Source: Anaerolineae bacterium
GTDB taxonomy: Bacteria > Chloroflexota > Anaerolineae > JAFGEY01
Reading direction: 5' to 3'
Assembly: GCA_016931365.1 (NCBI GenBank)
Contig: JAFGEY010000104.1
Location: forward strand, 1 to 8,953
Length of the DNA: 8,953 nucleotides
Shown: one piece after another, positions 1 through 5,417 of the stretch
Numbering within the stretch: position 1 is the first letter of the stretch
How the letters are laid out: every line of letters begins with the position of its first letter
Translations under genes and position numbers: made by a program
The notes under the pieces: generated by a model
Told to the model about the DNA's origin: nothing
The model's input: only the letters and a program-made list of their open reading frames with translations
Databases searched by the model: none

Positions 1-1709
1 AATTGCAGGTTGCGCCCCTCCGCGCCCGACTCGGTGCTGATCAGCACGCGAGGCGCGCCTCGGCGCGCCTCGCCGCGAAAGGCGCGTACGACCCTTTCCT
101 TGTCCAGCGCCGACAGCCCGCCGTGGAAACAGACCACGTCGATGCCCGCTTCACGCAGCGCTTCGGATAGCGAATCCATCGTCGCCCGGTAATCGGTAAA
201 AATCAGCCATTGGCCCGGCGACCCTTCGAGGATGCGCAGGACGGCGTCGATTTTGGCCGGTTGCTCGATGTTTTCGGCAAGAGCGATGAGGCGATCAAGC
301 GCATGTTGTTCTGTGTCGTATTGCGTATTGCGTGCCAGCTTGCGCAGCGTCCCGGCGACAGCGGCGGGGCTGCTGCACACCTGGCGCTGGAGGGTGAGCA
401 GCGTCATCTGCTGCGCCCCGGCCCCGATGCGGCGAATCTGGCCGCGCACGTAAGCGGTGATGCCGTCATAGAGCGCGCGTTCCTCCGGTGACAGGTCGAG
501 GTCGAAAACGCGCGCCCGGCGCAGCGGCAATTGCACGCCAACGTGGGCGCGGCGGTTGCGGATCATCACTTCGCCGAGCAGGCGGCGCAACTCCGGCGCG
601 TTGCGTGGCAGGGTCGGGTCGCTTTCCAGCAGTTCAAAAACCAGGCGAAAGCCGATTGTCCCGTTTGAATAGGGATTGGTGACGACCAGCGACTCGCTGA
701 TCCGGTAGCCCTGGGCGACCAGGTCTTGCGCCTGGGCCAGCGCGGCCTGCCCGGTGGGGATATCTTGTTCTTCAACCACCTGGTGTTGTTTTCGCATTTT
801 GGCCGGGGTGGGCTGTGCGGGCATCGCCAGGTGGCTCAGCTCAAAGCCGGGTAGGTTTTCTTTTGTCCAGCGCAGACGGCGCAACCAGGAGCGATACTGC
901 CGCCAATAATATTCGAGGTTGAGCGATCGCGTGCTCCACAGCAGCACCCGCCGCCGCACTCCGCCGACAAAGCGGCGGCGAAATTCGCGCAGCGTGCCCA
1001 GGTGTCCCGGCTGGAGAATGGTGATCAGGTTATACAGTTCGATCAGATCGTTGTGGACAGGCGTCGCGGTGAGCAGCAGCACGTAGCGCTTGCGAATCTG
1101 GTTGACAAAGCGGTAGACCTGGGTGCCGCGATTTTTGAGCTTGTGTGCCTCATCGACGATCAGCAGGTCGTACTCGCGGGCCAGCAGTCCTTCGGCCCAA
1201 TCGGCGCGCTTGGCCCGGTCGAGCGAGCAGATCCAGCGCAGCGGGCCATCGGGCGGGTCGTCGATCTGCCGCCTGCGTTCGAGCACCTCGAACGGCTCGA
1301 CAAACTTGGTCTCCAGCTCTTCCTGCCACTGCACGGTCAGCGATGCGGGGGTCAGGACGAGGATGCGCTGCGCCAGCCCACGCTCGATCAATTCTTTCAT
1401 CACGATCCCGGCCTCGATGGTTTTGCCCAGGCCGACCTCGTCGGCGAGCAGGGCGCGCCCGCGCATGTCGCGCAGCGCCTTGAGCGCGGCGTCGAGTTGG
1501 TAGGGGTACTGGTCGATGAAAATGTCGTCCAGGCAGATCAGCTGATCGAATCCATTGGACAGCCGCGCCTGTTCGGCGCGCAGGCGCAGTTTCCACACCT
1601 CGAATGAATCGCGCTGGCTGCGCCGCAGCATACTGCGCCGCAGCAGACTGCGCCGCATCCATTGGGCGAGATCGGTGCTAAAAGTAATTGTGTCAAGCGT
1701 GTCGTTCAA
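1..1709 (-). CDS. SNF2/RapA-like superfamily 2 helicase, N-terminal 569 codons (runs off left edge)
   Basis: ATP-dependent double-stranded DNA translocase of the SNF2 group, cytoplasmic. Read from TTG at 1709; the frame stays open to the left edge. Helicase motifs appear in order: motif I DEVGLGKT (residues 90-97), Ia LVLTPASLTVQW (117-128), II DEAH (186-189), III LTATP (213-217), IV around WLIFTDYRATMDSL (501-514), and V STESGAEGRNLQ (558-569). Motif VI and the C-terminus lie outside the window. The wording of motif V (SGAEGRNLQ) resembles E. coli RapA, which recycles RNA polymerase, more than eukaryotic-type Snf2. Residues about 250-365 look like an insertion: the stretch that should follow REFRRRFVGG directly (DPTLPRNAPELRRLL...VMIRNRR) comes about 110 residues later. 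The N-terminus has a basic five-residue repeat. The gene has its own promoter and no operon partner in view. DISARM-type or other defence helicases are possible, but nothing visible supports that. Confidence 0.93.
   Translation of the reverse strand, partial: MNDTLDTITFSTDLAQWMRRSLLRRSMLRRSQRDSFEVWKLRLRAEQARLSNGFDQLICLDDIFIDQYPYQLDAALKALRDMRGRALLADEVGLGKTIEAGIVMKELIERGLAQRILVLTPASLTVQWQEELETKFVEPFEVLERRRQIDDPPDGPLRWICSLDRAKRADWAEGLLAREYDLLIVDEAHKLKNRGTQVYRFVNQIRKRYVLLLTATPVHNDLIELYNLITILQPGHLGTLREFRRRFVGGVRRRVLLWSTRSLNLEYYWRQYRSWLRRLRWTKENLPGFELSHLAMPAQPTPAKMRKQHQVVEEQDIPTGQAALAQAQDLVAQGYRISESLVVTNPYSNGTIGFRLVFELLESDPTLPRNAPELRRLLGEVMIRNRRAHVGVQLPLRRARVFDLDLSPEERALYDGITAYVRGQIRRIGAGAQQMTLLTLQRQVCSSPAAVAGTLRKLARNTQYDTEQHALDRLIALAENIEQPAKIDAVLRILEGSPGQWLIFTDYRATMDSLSEALREAGIDVVCFHGGLSALDKERVVRAFRGEARRGAPRVLISTESGAEGRNLQ
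1614..1658 (-). repeat. 15-bp tandem repeat (x3) inside the helicase N-terminus
   Basis: Three consecutive 15-base units on the minus strand encode MRRSL, LRRSM and LRRSQ (helicase residues 18-32). The first two units differ at only a few bases; the third is more diverged. Each unit contains a near-palindromic CTGCGGCGCAG core. The reading frame is kept, so this is an in-frame microduplication giving a strongly basic N-terminal segment, possibly DNA-contacting. Confidence 0.75.
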
Positions 1710-1715
1710 GGTGAG

Positions 1716-1720
1716 CCTCT
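1716..1720 (-). promoter_or_regulatory. Ribosome binding site selecting the helicase TTG start
   Basis: AGAGG on the minus strand lies six bases before TTG at 1709-1707. The only nearby in-frame ATG (1658, residue 18) is inside the tandem repeat and is preceded by GC-rich coding sequence without a Shine-Dalgarno match, so the TTG is preferred. Confidence 0.6.
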
Positions 1721-1727
1721 GATTGCT

Positions 1728-1751
1728 GACCGCTGTCGTTCGTCAGCGGTC
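1728..1751. promoter_or_regulatory. Perfect 8-bp inverted repeat at the leftward transcription start (operator candidate)
   Basis: GACCGCTG (1728-1735) and CAGCGGTC (1744-1751) are perfect reverse complements separated by eight bases. The repeat begins three bases downstream of the leftward -10 box and overlaps the predicted start site (about 1748). That placement fits a repressor operator. If transcription starts slightly upstream it could instead fold as a 5'-UTR stem-loop before the helicase gene. Confidence 0.5.
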
Positions 1752-1754
1752 GAT

Positions 1755-1783
1755 ATTATAGCTAAATTGCACGCTGGAAACAA
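1755..1783 (-). promoter_or_regulatory. Sigma-70-type promoter for the helicase (leftward)
   Basis: Minus strand: TTGTTT (1783-1778), 17-base spacer, TATAAT (1760-1755). The -10 box is a full consensus match, the spacer is optimal, and the -35 matches the TTG of TTGACA. The implied start at about 1748 leaves a leader of about 40 nt before TTG 1709. Confidence 0.65.
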
Positions 1784-1789
1784 ACTCAT

Positions 1790-1818
1790 TTGACATCCGC
1801 CTAGAACAAAAGTACAAT
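1790..1818 (+). promoter_or_regulatory. Strong sigma-70-type promoter for the rightward gene run
   Basis: TTGACA (1790-1795), 17-base spacer, TACAAT (1813-1818). The -35 is perfect, the -10 has one mismatch and the spacer is optimal. It is the best promoter visible in the window and faces the phosphorylase gene, whose start is about 178 nt downstream of the predicted start site (about 1825). Its -35 lies six bases from the -35 of the leftward promoter, so the two polymerases would compete for adjacent DNA. Confidence 0.75.
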
Positions 1819-1823
1819 TCCTA

Positions 1824-1840
1824 TCCCGAATAAATTGGGA
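1824..1840. promoter_or_regulatory. Inverted repeat at the rightward transcription start
   Basis: TCCC-g-AAT / ATT-GGGA (1824-1840) forms a 7-bp dyad with one unpaired G and a two-base centre. It sits on the predicted start site of the rightward promoter. It is a candidate operator or a short 5'-end hairpin in the RNA. Weaker than the 1728-1751 dyad because of the bulge and AT-rich core. Confidence 0.35.
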
Positions 1841-2002
1841 CTGAACAAGGCTTGGTCGTTAGAACTGAATGCGGATGTATGGCATCTGCCGGCCCAGCCG
1901 CTCGGAAAGATTTTTGCACTGGCGATGGTTTCCATCGCACAAGCAACGATCTTGGAGGGTAGGCCCTGAACGCCAACCGCCGGAAGGAGAATTTGATCTG
2001 CA
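1825..2002 (+). promoter_or_regulatory. Long structured 5' leader of the phosphorylase gene; class not recognised
   Basis: The promoter position predicts about 178 untranslated nucleotides, long for a bacterial housekeeping gene. Visible pairings: GCGGATG (1871-1877) with CATCTGC (1883-1889), 7 bp with one G-U and a 5-nt loop; GCGATGG (1922-1928) with CCATCGC (1932-1938), perfect 7 bp, extended beyond a 4x4 internal loop by TTGC (1914-1917) with GCAA (1943-1946); and a possible enclosing stem GGTCGTT (1854-1860) with AACGATC (1945-1951), partly exclusive with the TTGC/GCAA pairing. There is no terminator U-tract. I could not match it to the conserved cores of SAM, SAH, purine, preQ1, cyclic di-GMP, cobalamin, THF or ZTP riboswitches as I remember them. 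It could be a novel regulatory RNA, an attenuator coupled to the small overlapping frame, or simply a long leader. Confidence 0.4.
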
Positions 2003-2006
2003 ATGA
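1869..2006 (+). CDS. Possible 45-codon leader ORF overlapping the phosphorylase start (speculative)
   Basis: ATG at 1869 opens a 45-codon frame beginning MRMYGICRPSR, rich in Arg and Trp, and ending in TGA at 2004-2006. It shares ATGA with the start of the phosphorylase gene. This is the classic geometry of translational coupling. Against it: no Shine-Dalgarno sequence precedes the ATG, the frame overlaps the predicted hairpins, and the composition looks like non-coding DNA. No family recognised. Confidence 0.2.
   Translation: MRMYGICRPSRSERFLHWRWFPSHKQRSWRVGPERQPPEGEFDLQ
1984..1989 (+). promoter_or_regulatory. Ribosome binding site of the phosphorylase gene, unusually distant
   Basis: AAGGAG is a strong anti-Shine-Dalgarno match but lies 13 bases before ATG 2003, against a usual 5-9. 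An in-frame TGA at 1994-1996 rules out an upstream start closer to it. Initiation may be weakened, or aided by the overlapping leader frame. Confidence 0.55.
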
Positions 2007-2770
2007 GCCTTTATCCCATTCTGGAATTCGACCCCGAACGCGAAGCGATCATCGAGGCGAGCAGGCTGCTCAGGCCGATCGAGGAGCTGCCCCCATACGC
2101 CGTGATCTGCTTTTTCGGCGACGTGATCGCCCATTTTGTCGAGCAGGGGCTGGCCCAAGAGGTGTACGTGATGCGCAGCGAGATGGGCCCGCACCCGATC
2201 TACCGGCTCGATCTCGGCCTGGGCAGTCCGGTGACGTTGTTTCATCCCGGCATCGGCGGGCCGATGGCTGCGGCGGCGATCGAGCAGACGATTGCCCTGG
2301 GCTGCCGCCGGTTCATCGCCTGCGGCGGCGCGGGGGTGCTGGATCGCGGCATCCAGGTGGGGCATCTGGTGGTGCCCACCTCGGCAGTGCGCGACGAGGG
2401 CACGTCGTATCACTATCTCCCGCCGGGGCGCGAGGTGGAGCCGACGCTGGAAGCGGTGCGGGCGATCGAGGCGGTGCTCGCGGCGCACTATGTCCCCTAT
2501 CTGAAGGCCAAAACCTGGACCACCGACGCTGTGTTCCGCGAGACGCGAGCCAGGGCGGCGCAGCGCAAGGCGGAGGGTTGTCTGACCGTCGAGATGGAGG
2601 CGGCCTCGATGTTTGCCGTGGCCCAATTCCGCGACGTGCCGCTGGGGCAGATTCTTTACGGCGGTGACAACCTCGACGCTGACGAGTGGGATAAACGCGG
2701 TTGGCAGGATCGCTGGTCGGTGCGCGAGCGGCTGGTCAGCCTGGCCGCCGAAGCGTGTTTGTTGCTCTGA
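2003..2770 (+). CDS. Nucleoside phosphorylase family protein (uridine/purine phosphorylase-like), 255 aa
   Basis: Likely cleaves the N-glycosidic bond of a nucleoside with phosphate (NP-I family, PNP_UDP_1 fold), giving free base and ribose-1-phosphate in salvage; cytoplasmic. Landmarks: HPGIGGPMAAAAIEQ (81-95), the glycine-rich CGGAGVLDRGIQVG block (107-120), a base-site stretch with TSAVRDEGTSYHY (126-138), the ribose-binding VEMEAASMFAVA block (196-207), and GGDNLDADEWD (220-230) in the place of the catalytic Asp region. The length is normal for uridine-phosphorylase-like members. The Arg/Gln/Glu pattern of true uracil-specific enzymes is not obvious, so the substrate (uridine, purine nucleoside, or a thio- or adenosyl-nucleoside) is open. 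First gene behind the strong promoter at 1790-1818, with a long structured leader. Confidence 0.88.
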   Translation: MSLYPILEFDPEREAIIEASRLLRPIEELPPYAVICFFGDVIAHFVEQGLAQEVYVMRSEMGPHPIYRLDLGLGSPVTLFHPGIGGPMAAAAIEQTIALGCRRFIACGGAGVLDRGIQVGHLVVPTSAVRDEGTSYHYLPPGREVEPTLEAVRAIEAVLAAHYVPYLKAKTWTTDAVFRETRARAAQRKAEGCLTVEMEAASMFAVAQFRDVPLGQILYGGDNLDADEWDKRGWQDRWSVRERLVSLAAEACLLL

Positions 2771-2776
2771 AAAGCG

Positions 2777-2822
2777 CCCCCTCCCAACCCTCCCCGTGGA
2801 ACGGAGGAGGGCAGGGTGGGGG
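2777..2822. repeat. REP-like G/C-rich inverted repeat between genes
   Basis: A C-rich arm (from CCCCCTCCC at 2777) and a G-rich arm (ending near 2822) pair through an imperfect stem of about 20 bp closed by CGT-GGA-ACG (2795-2803). This style of pyrimidine/purine hairpin is a common dispersed intergenic repeat in GC-rich bacteria. It occupies nearly all of the gap between the phosphorylase stop and the phosphatase start. No U-tract follows, so it is not a classical terminator. It may act as an mRNA stabiliser or partial transcription barrier, lowering expression of the downstream genes relative to the phosphorylase. Confidence 0.7.
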
Positions 2823-2838
2823 AAGGAAAAAGGAAACG

Positions 2839-3465
2839 ATGACCACTATGATCTCTTTCATCCGTCACGGGCGCGTTCACAACCCGGAACACCTCTTGTA
2901 TGGCCGGCTGCCCCGCTTTGCGCTCAGCGATCGAGGAGTCGCCGATGCGCAAGCCGTAGCCCAGACCTTGCGCGCCGGGCCGTCCATCTCGCATTTGTAC
3001 AGCAGCCCGCTGCTGCGCGCGCGGCAAACCGCCGAGGCAATTTTGACCCTGCATCCGCATCTGGTGATCCATATTTCGCAGTTGATCAACGAAGTGCATA
3101 CCTCGTTTGAGGGCCGCCCGCTGGCCGAGTTGGCTTTATTGGGCTTTGACCTCTATGCCCCAAGTCCGCCGGGCTACGAACGTCCGGGGGATGTGCTGGC
3201 GCGCATGCTGCGTTTTGTGGAACTGGTTCGCCAGCGCCACGCGGGACGGCGCGTGGTTGCCGTCACCCACGGCGACCCGATCACGTTTGTCATCCAATGG
3301 GTGAGCGGCCTGCCGATCGGCCCGCGCAAACGAGAGGCGTTGATCGGTCTGGGTCTATCGAGCGGTTATCCGGCCCCGGCTTCGATCACCACGCTGACCT
3401 TTGAGGTTGGTCAGGGCGACCCGCGGCCGGCGTTGAGCTATGTCGAACCAGTGCCGGGGGGGTGA
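2839..3465 (+). CDS. Histidine phosphatase superfamily protein (phosphoglycerate mutase-like), 208 aa
   Basis: Predicted cytoplasmic phosphatase acting through a phosphohistidine intermediate. The RHG signature is at residues 9-11 (nucleophile His10), followed by the SSPLLRARQTAE block (55-66) with phosphate-contacting Arg, a probable acid at Glu85 (INE), and the second catalytic His144 in VTHGDP (142-147). Length is typical of GpmB/CobC-like members, without the insertions of true glycolytic mutases, so a phosphatase for a sugar-phosphate, nucleotide or cofactor precursor is more likely than a glycolytic role. ATG 2839 was chosen because AAAGG (2829-2833) lies five bases upstream; ATG 2848 is an alternative. 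The stop is one base from the next start, indicating co-translation with the acetyltransferase. Confidence 0.9.
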   Translation: MTTMISFIRHGRVHNPEHLLYGRLPRFALSDRGVADAQAVAQTLRAGPSISHLYSSPLLRARQTAEAILTLHPHLVIHISQLINEVHTSFEGRPLAELALLGFDLYAPSPPGYERPGDVLARMLRFVELVRQRHAGRRVVAVTHGDPITFVIQWVSGLPIGPRKREALIGLGLSSGYPAPASITTLTFEVGQGDPRPALSYVEPVPGG

Positions 3466-3466
3466 T

Positions 3467-3997
3467 ATGACCGGAAAGAGTGTACCCAAGTTTGTCATCC
3501 GTGAAGCGCGCCCTGACGACGCCGAGCAGTTGATCGCCCACACCAGGCGCATCGCCGCCGAGCCGGACAGAAATATCCTGATGGAGCCGGACGAGTTTCC
3601 CTATACCCTGGAGCAGGAGCGCGAGTTTTTGCAGGCCTGCGCCGAGAACGACGACCGGGCCTTTTTTGTCGCTGAAGCGGACGGCCAGTTGATCGGTGTG
3701 CTGAATGTGAGCTGTGGTCACCGGCGCGCCGTCCGCCACGAGGCGACTTTGGGCATCTCGGTGCGCCGGGAATGGCGCGGTCGTGGCGTCGGCACAGCGT
3801 TGATGTCGGCGCTGCTGGCCTGGGCCAAAAACACCGGCTGGGTGCGGCGCGTGCAGCTCCAGGTCTTTGCGCGCAACGCGCCGGCGATTCATCTGTACGA
3901 AAAATTCGGTTTTGTAGTCGAAGGCTGCCATCGACAGGCGATTTGCCAGAACGGGCAGTATCTCGACAAGCTGACGATGGCCTTGATTTTGGATTAA
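3467..3997 (+). CDS. GNAT family N-acetyltransferase, 176 aa
   Basis: Transfers an acyl group, usually acetyl, from acyl-CoA to an amine; cytoplasmic, substrate unknown. The fold is seen from beta-1 FVIREARPDDAEQL (9-22), a beta-hairpin FFVAEADGQLIGVLNV (66-81), the CoA pyrophosphate loop of motif A with RGRGVGTALM (104-113), and motif B RNAPAIHLYEKFGF (136-149). The pattern resembles RimI/RimJ-like members that modify a protein N-terminus or small amine. ATG 3467 is preferred: GGGGGGTGAT directly precedes it and it starts one base after the phosphatase stop. An in-frame ATG at 3440 would add nine residues overlapping the phosphatase gene. Three bases separate its stop from the adenylate-forming enzyme. 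Confidence 0.92.
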   Translation: MTGKSVPKFVIREARPDDAEQLIAHTRRIAAEPDRNILMEPDEFPYTLEQEREFLQACAENDDRAFFVAEADGQLIGVLNVSCGHRRAVRHEATLGISVRREWRGRGVGTALMSALLAWAKNTGWVRRVQLQVFARNAPAIHLYEKFGFVVEGCHRQAICQNGQYLDKLTMALILD

Positions 3998-4000
3998 GCG

Positions 4001-5407
4001 ATGAGCATGACGAGCGAGGTCTGGCGTGAGATTCGACGCGGCAACGCCGACTGGGAGAGTTTTTCTTTTCCCAGCTTTTACCTGGGCTGCAAGCGTCGCT
4101 TTGCGCAGATGACCACGGATGAGATCGCGGCCTATCAGTTGGAAAAGGCGCGCAATATCGTGCGCTATGCGGTGCGCCACGCGCCCTTTTGGGCTGAATT
4201 CTATCGCGGCTATGACCTGGACGACGTGTGGTCGCTGCCTTCGCTGGACAAGCGCACGATGATGGCTCACCTGACCGAGTATAACACCCTTGGCTTGGCC
4301 CGCGACGAGATTCTTGACTTTTGCCTGCACGTCGAGCGGACGCGCGACTTTGGGCTGCGGCTCAAGGGAATTAACATCGGCATGTCGTCGGGGACAAGCG
4401 GCAACAAGGGGGTCGAGATCACCACGCCGCGCGAAGAAAATTACCTCCGGGCGGCCTTTTTTGCCCGGTTCCCGTTTTACAGCCGCTTGCCTATTGGCAA
4501 GTCGGCTGTAAACTGGGGCTTTATCCTGCGCGTGACCGTGCCCGCGTTCAACCTCAAGCTGTTCGGCAACCGGCTGACCTACATCAGCCAGCTCGACACA
4601 CTGGCCTCGATCCGCGCGCAGTTAGAGCGGTTGCAGCCCAACATCCTCTCTGGCCCGCCATCAATACTGCGCATTCTGGCCCGTGAGCGCACAGAAGGGC
4701 GGCTGAATGTTGCGCCTCGGCGTCTCGTTTCCTATGCTGAGGTGTTAGAAAAGGAGACGCGTGCTTATCTGGCGGAGGCCTTTGGCTGCCCGGTGTTCGA
4801 GATTTACAAGGCCACCGAAGGATCGATTGCTATCTCGTGCGCGCACGGCAGTTTACACATCAACGAGGATCTGATCGCCGTGGAGCTGCTGAATGAGGAT
4901 GGTTCGCCCACGCTGCCGGGACAGCCGTCGCGGCAGATGCGGGTGACCGACCTGCACAAAACATCGCAGCCTATTGTGCGCTACCGACTGAACGACATAG
5001 TCACGATCAGCCCGCAGCGCTGCCCGTGCGGGTCGCACTTTAGGGTGATCGAGCGCATCGATGGGCGCGCTGACGATGTGTTTTGGGGTACCCGCGTGGA
5101 CACTGCCTCCGAAGACGGAGGTTGGCAGTTTATTTTTCCCGATTACATCGCCCGGGCGATCATTGCTGTGGCCGACGAGATCGACGAGTACCAGGTGGTG
5201 CAGCGCGCGCCCGATGATCTGCTGGTGCGGCTGCAACTTGCCGGTGGGGATGCGGAGCGTATTGTCGAGGATGTCGAGAGCGCGTTGTGCCGGGTATTTA
5301 TGCGTTACGGCTGCCACCCGCCGGCGATCGAGGTGCGCCTTGAGCCGCCGGTGCCCAATCCGAACTCGGGCAAGTTGATCCGCGTGCAGTGCGCGTTCCA
5401 GCCATAA
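4001..5407 (+). CDS. Adenylate-forming enzyme, phenylacetate-CoA ligase / F390 synthetase-like, 468 aa
   Basis: Expected to activate a carboxylate (or a cofactor such as a deazaflavin, as F390 synthetase does) with ATP as an acyl-AMP and pass it to CoA or another acceptor; cytoplasmic. Core motifs: P-loop GMSSGTSGNKG (127-137), YKATEG (269-274) for adenine and Mg contact, RYRLNDIV (327-334) with ribose-binding Asp332, CPCG (341-344) as in PaaK-type proteins, hinge GR (355-356), and the C-terminal catalytic Lys458 in NSGKLIRVQ. All key residues are present, so it should be active. It fits the branch often annotated as F390 synthetase-related or putative adenylate-forming enzyme, whose substrate is generally unknown. 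No carrier protein or aryl-catabolic gene is nearby, which argues against phenylacetate degradation. The Shine-Dalgarno is weak; ATG 4007 is an alternative start. Confidence 0.88.
   Translation: MSMTSEVWREIRRGNADWESFSFPSFYLGCKRRFAQMTTDEIAAYQLEKARNIVRYAVRHAPFWAEFYRGYDLDDVWSLPSLDKRTMMAHLTEYNTLGLARDEILDFCLHVERTRDFGLRLKGINIGMSSGTSGNKGVEITTPREENYLRAAFFARFPFYSRLPIGKSAVNWGFILRVTVPAFNLKLFGNRLTYISQLDTLASIRAQLERLQPNILSGPPSILRILARERTEGRLNVAPRRLVSYAEVLEKETRAYLAEAFGCPVFEIYKATEGSIAISCAHGSLHINEDLIAVELLNEDGSPTLPGQPSRQMRVTDLHKTSQPIVRYRLNDIVTISPQRCPCGSHFRVIERIDGRADDVFWGTRVDTASEDGGWQFIFPDYIARAIIAVADEIDEYQVVQRAPDDLLVRLQLAGGDAERIVEDVESALCRVFMRYGCHPPAIEVRLEPPVPNPNSGKLIRVQCAFQP
4476..4512. other. Strong 16-bp hairpin inside the adenylate-forming enzyme gene
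   Basis: TTTACAGCCG (4476-4485) pairs with CGGCTGTAAA (4503-4512), and CTTGCC (4486-4491) with GGCAAG (4496-4501). The loop is TATT and there is one bulged T (4502). All 16 pairs are Watson-Crick, far beyond what coding sequence normally shows. No U-tract follows on either strand, so it is not a canonical terminator. It lies within codons for residues about 159-171. Confidence 0.75.
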
Positions 5408-5417
5408 AGAAGGTTCC

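Noticed and set aside
34..47. Perfect 14-bp palindrome GTGCTGATCAGCAC
   Set aside because: Falls in codons for the conserved RVLIST stretch of helicase motif V; probably a by-product of codon choice and too short to claim a site.
51..71. Two adjacent AGGCGCGCCT-type palindromes
   Set aside because: Within the helicase gene encoding Arg/Gly/Ala; likely GC-rich codon repetition, though a small in-frame duplication is possible.
1002..1607. Long open frame on the plus strand across the helicase gene
   Set aside because: It lies antisense to a helicase with a full set of motifs in the other strand; GC-rich codon bias opens such frames and the product shows no family features.
1..1709. Helicase as part of an anti-phage or restriction system
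   Set aside because: No methyltransferase, nuclease, or other defence gene is visible and motif V resembles RapA; the downstream neighbours on its strand are outside the window.
1825..2002. Assignment of the leader to a known riboswitch class or 6S RNA
   Set aside because: None of the conserved core sequences I know could be located; only generic stems are visible.
1859..2626. 255-codon minus-strand open frame over the phosphorylase gene
   Set aside because: Antisense to a protein with clear phosphorylase motifs, and crosses the divergent regulatory region.
3386..4330. 314-codon minus-strand open frame over the GNAT and ligase starts
   Set aside because: Antisense shadow of two well-supported genes; composition rich in His, Gln and Arg, with no recognisable motif.
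5102..5129. Second hairpin in the adenylate-forming enzyme gene (CCTCCG/CGGAGG plus ACTG/CAGT)
   Set aside because: Only 6 + 4 bp with a 4-base bulge; within the range expected by chance in GC-rich coding DNA.
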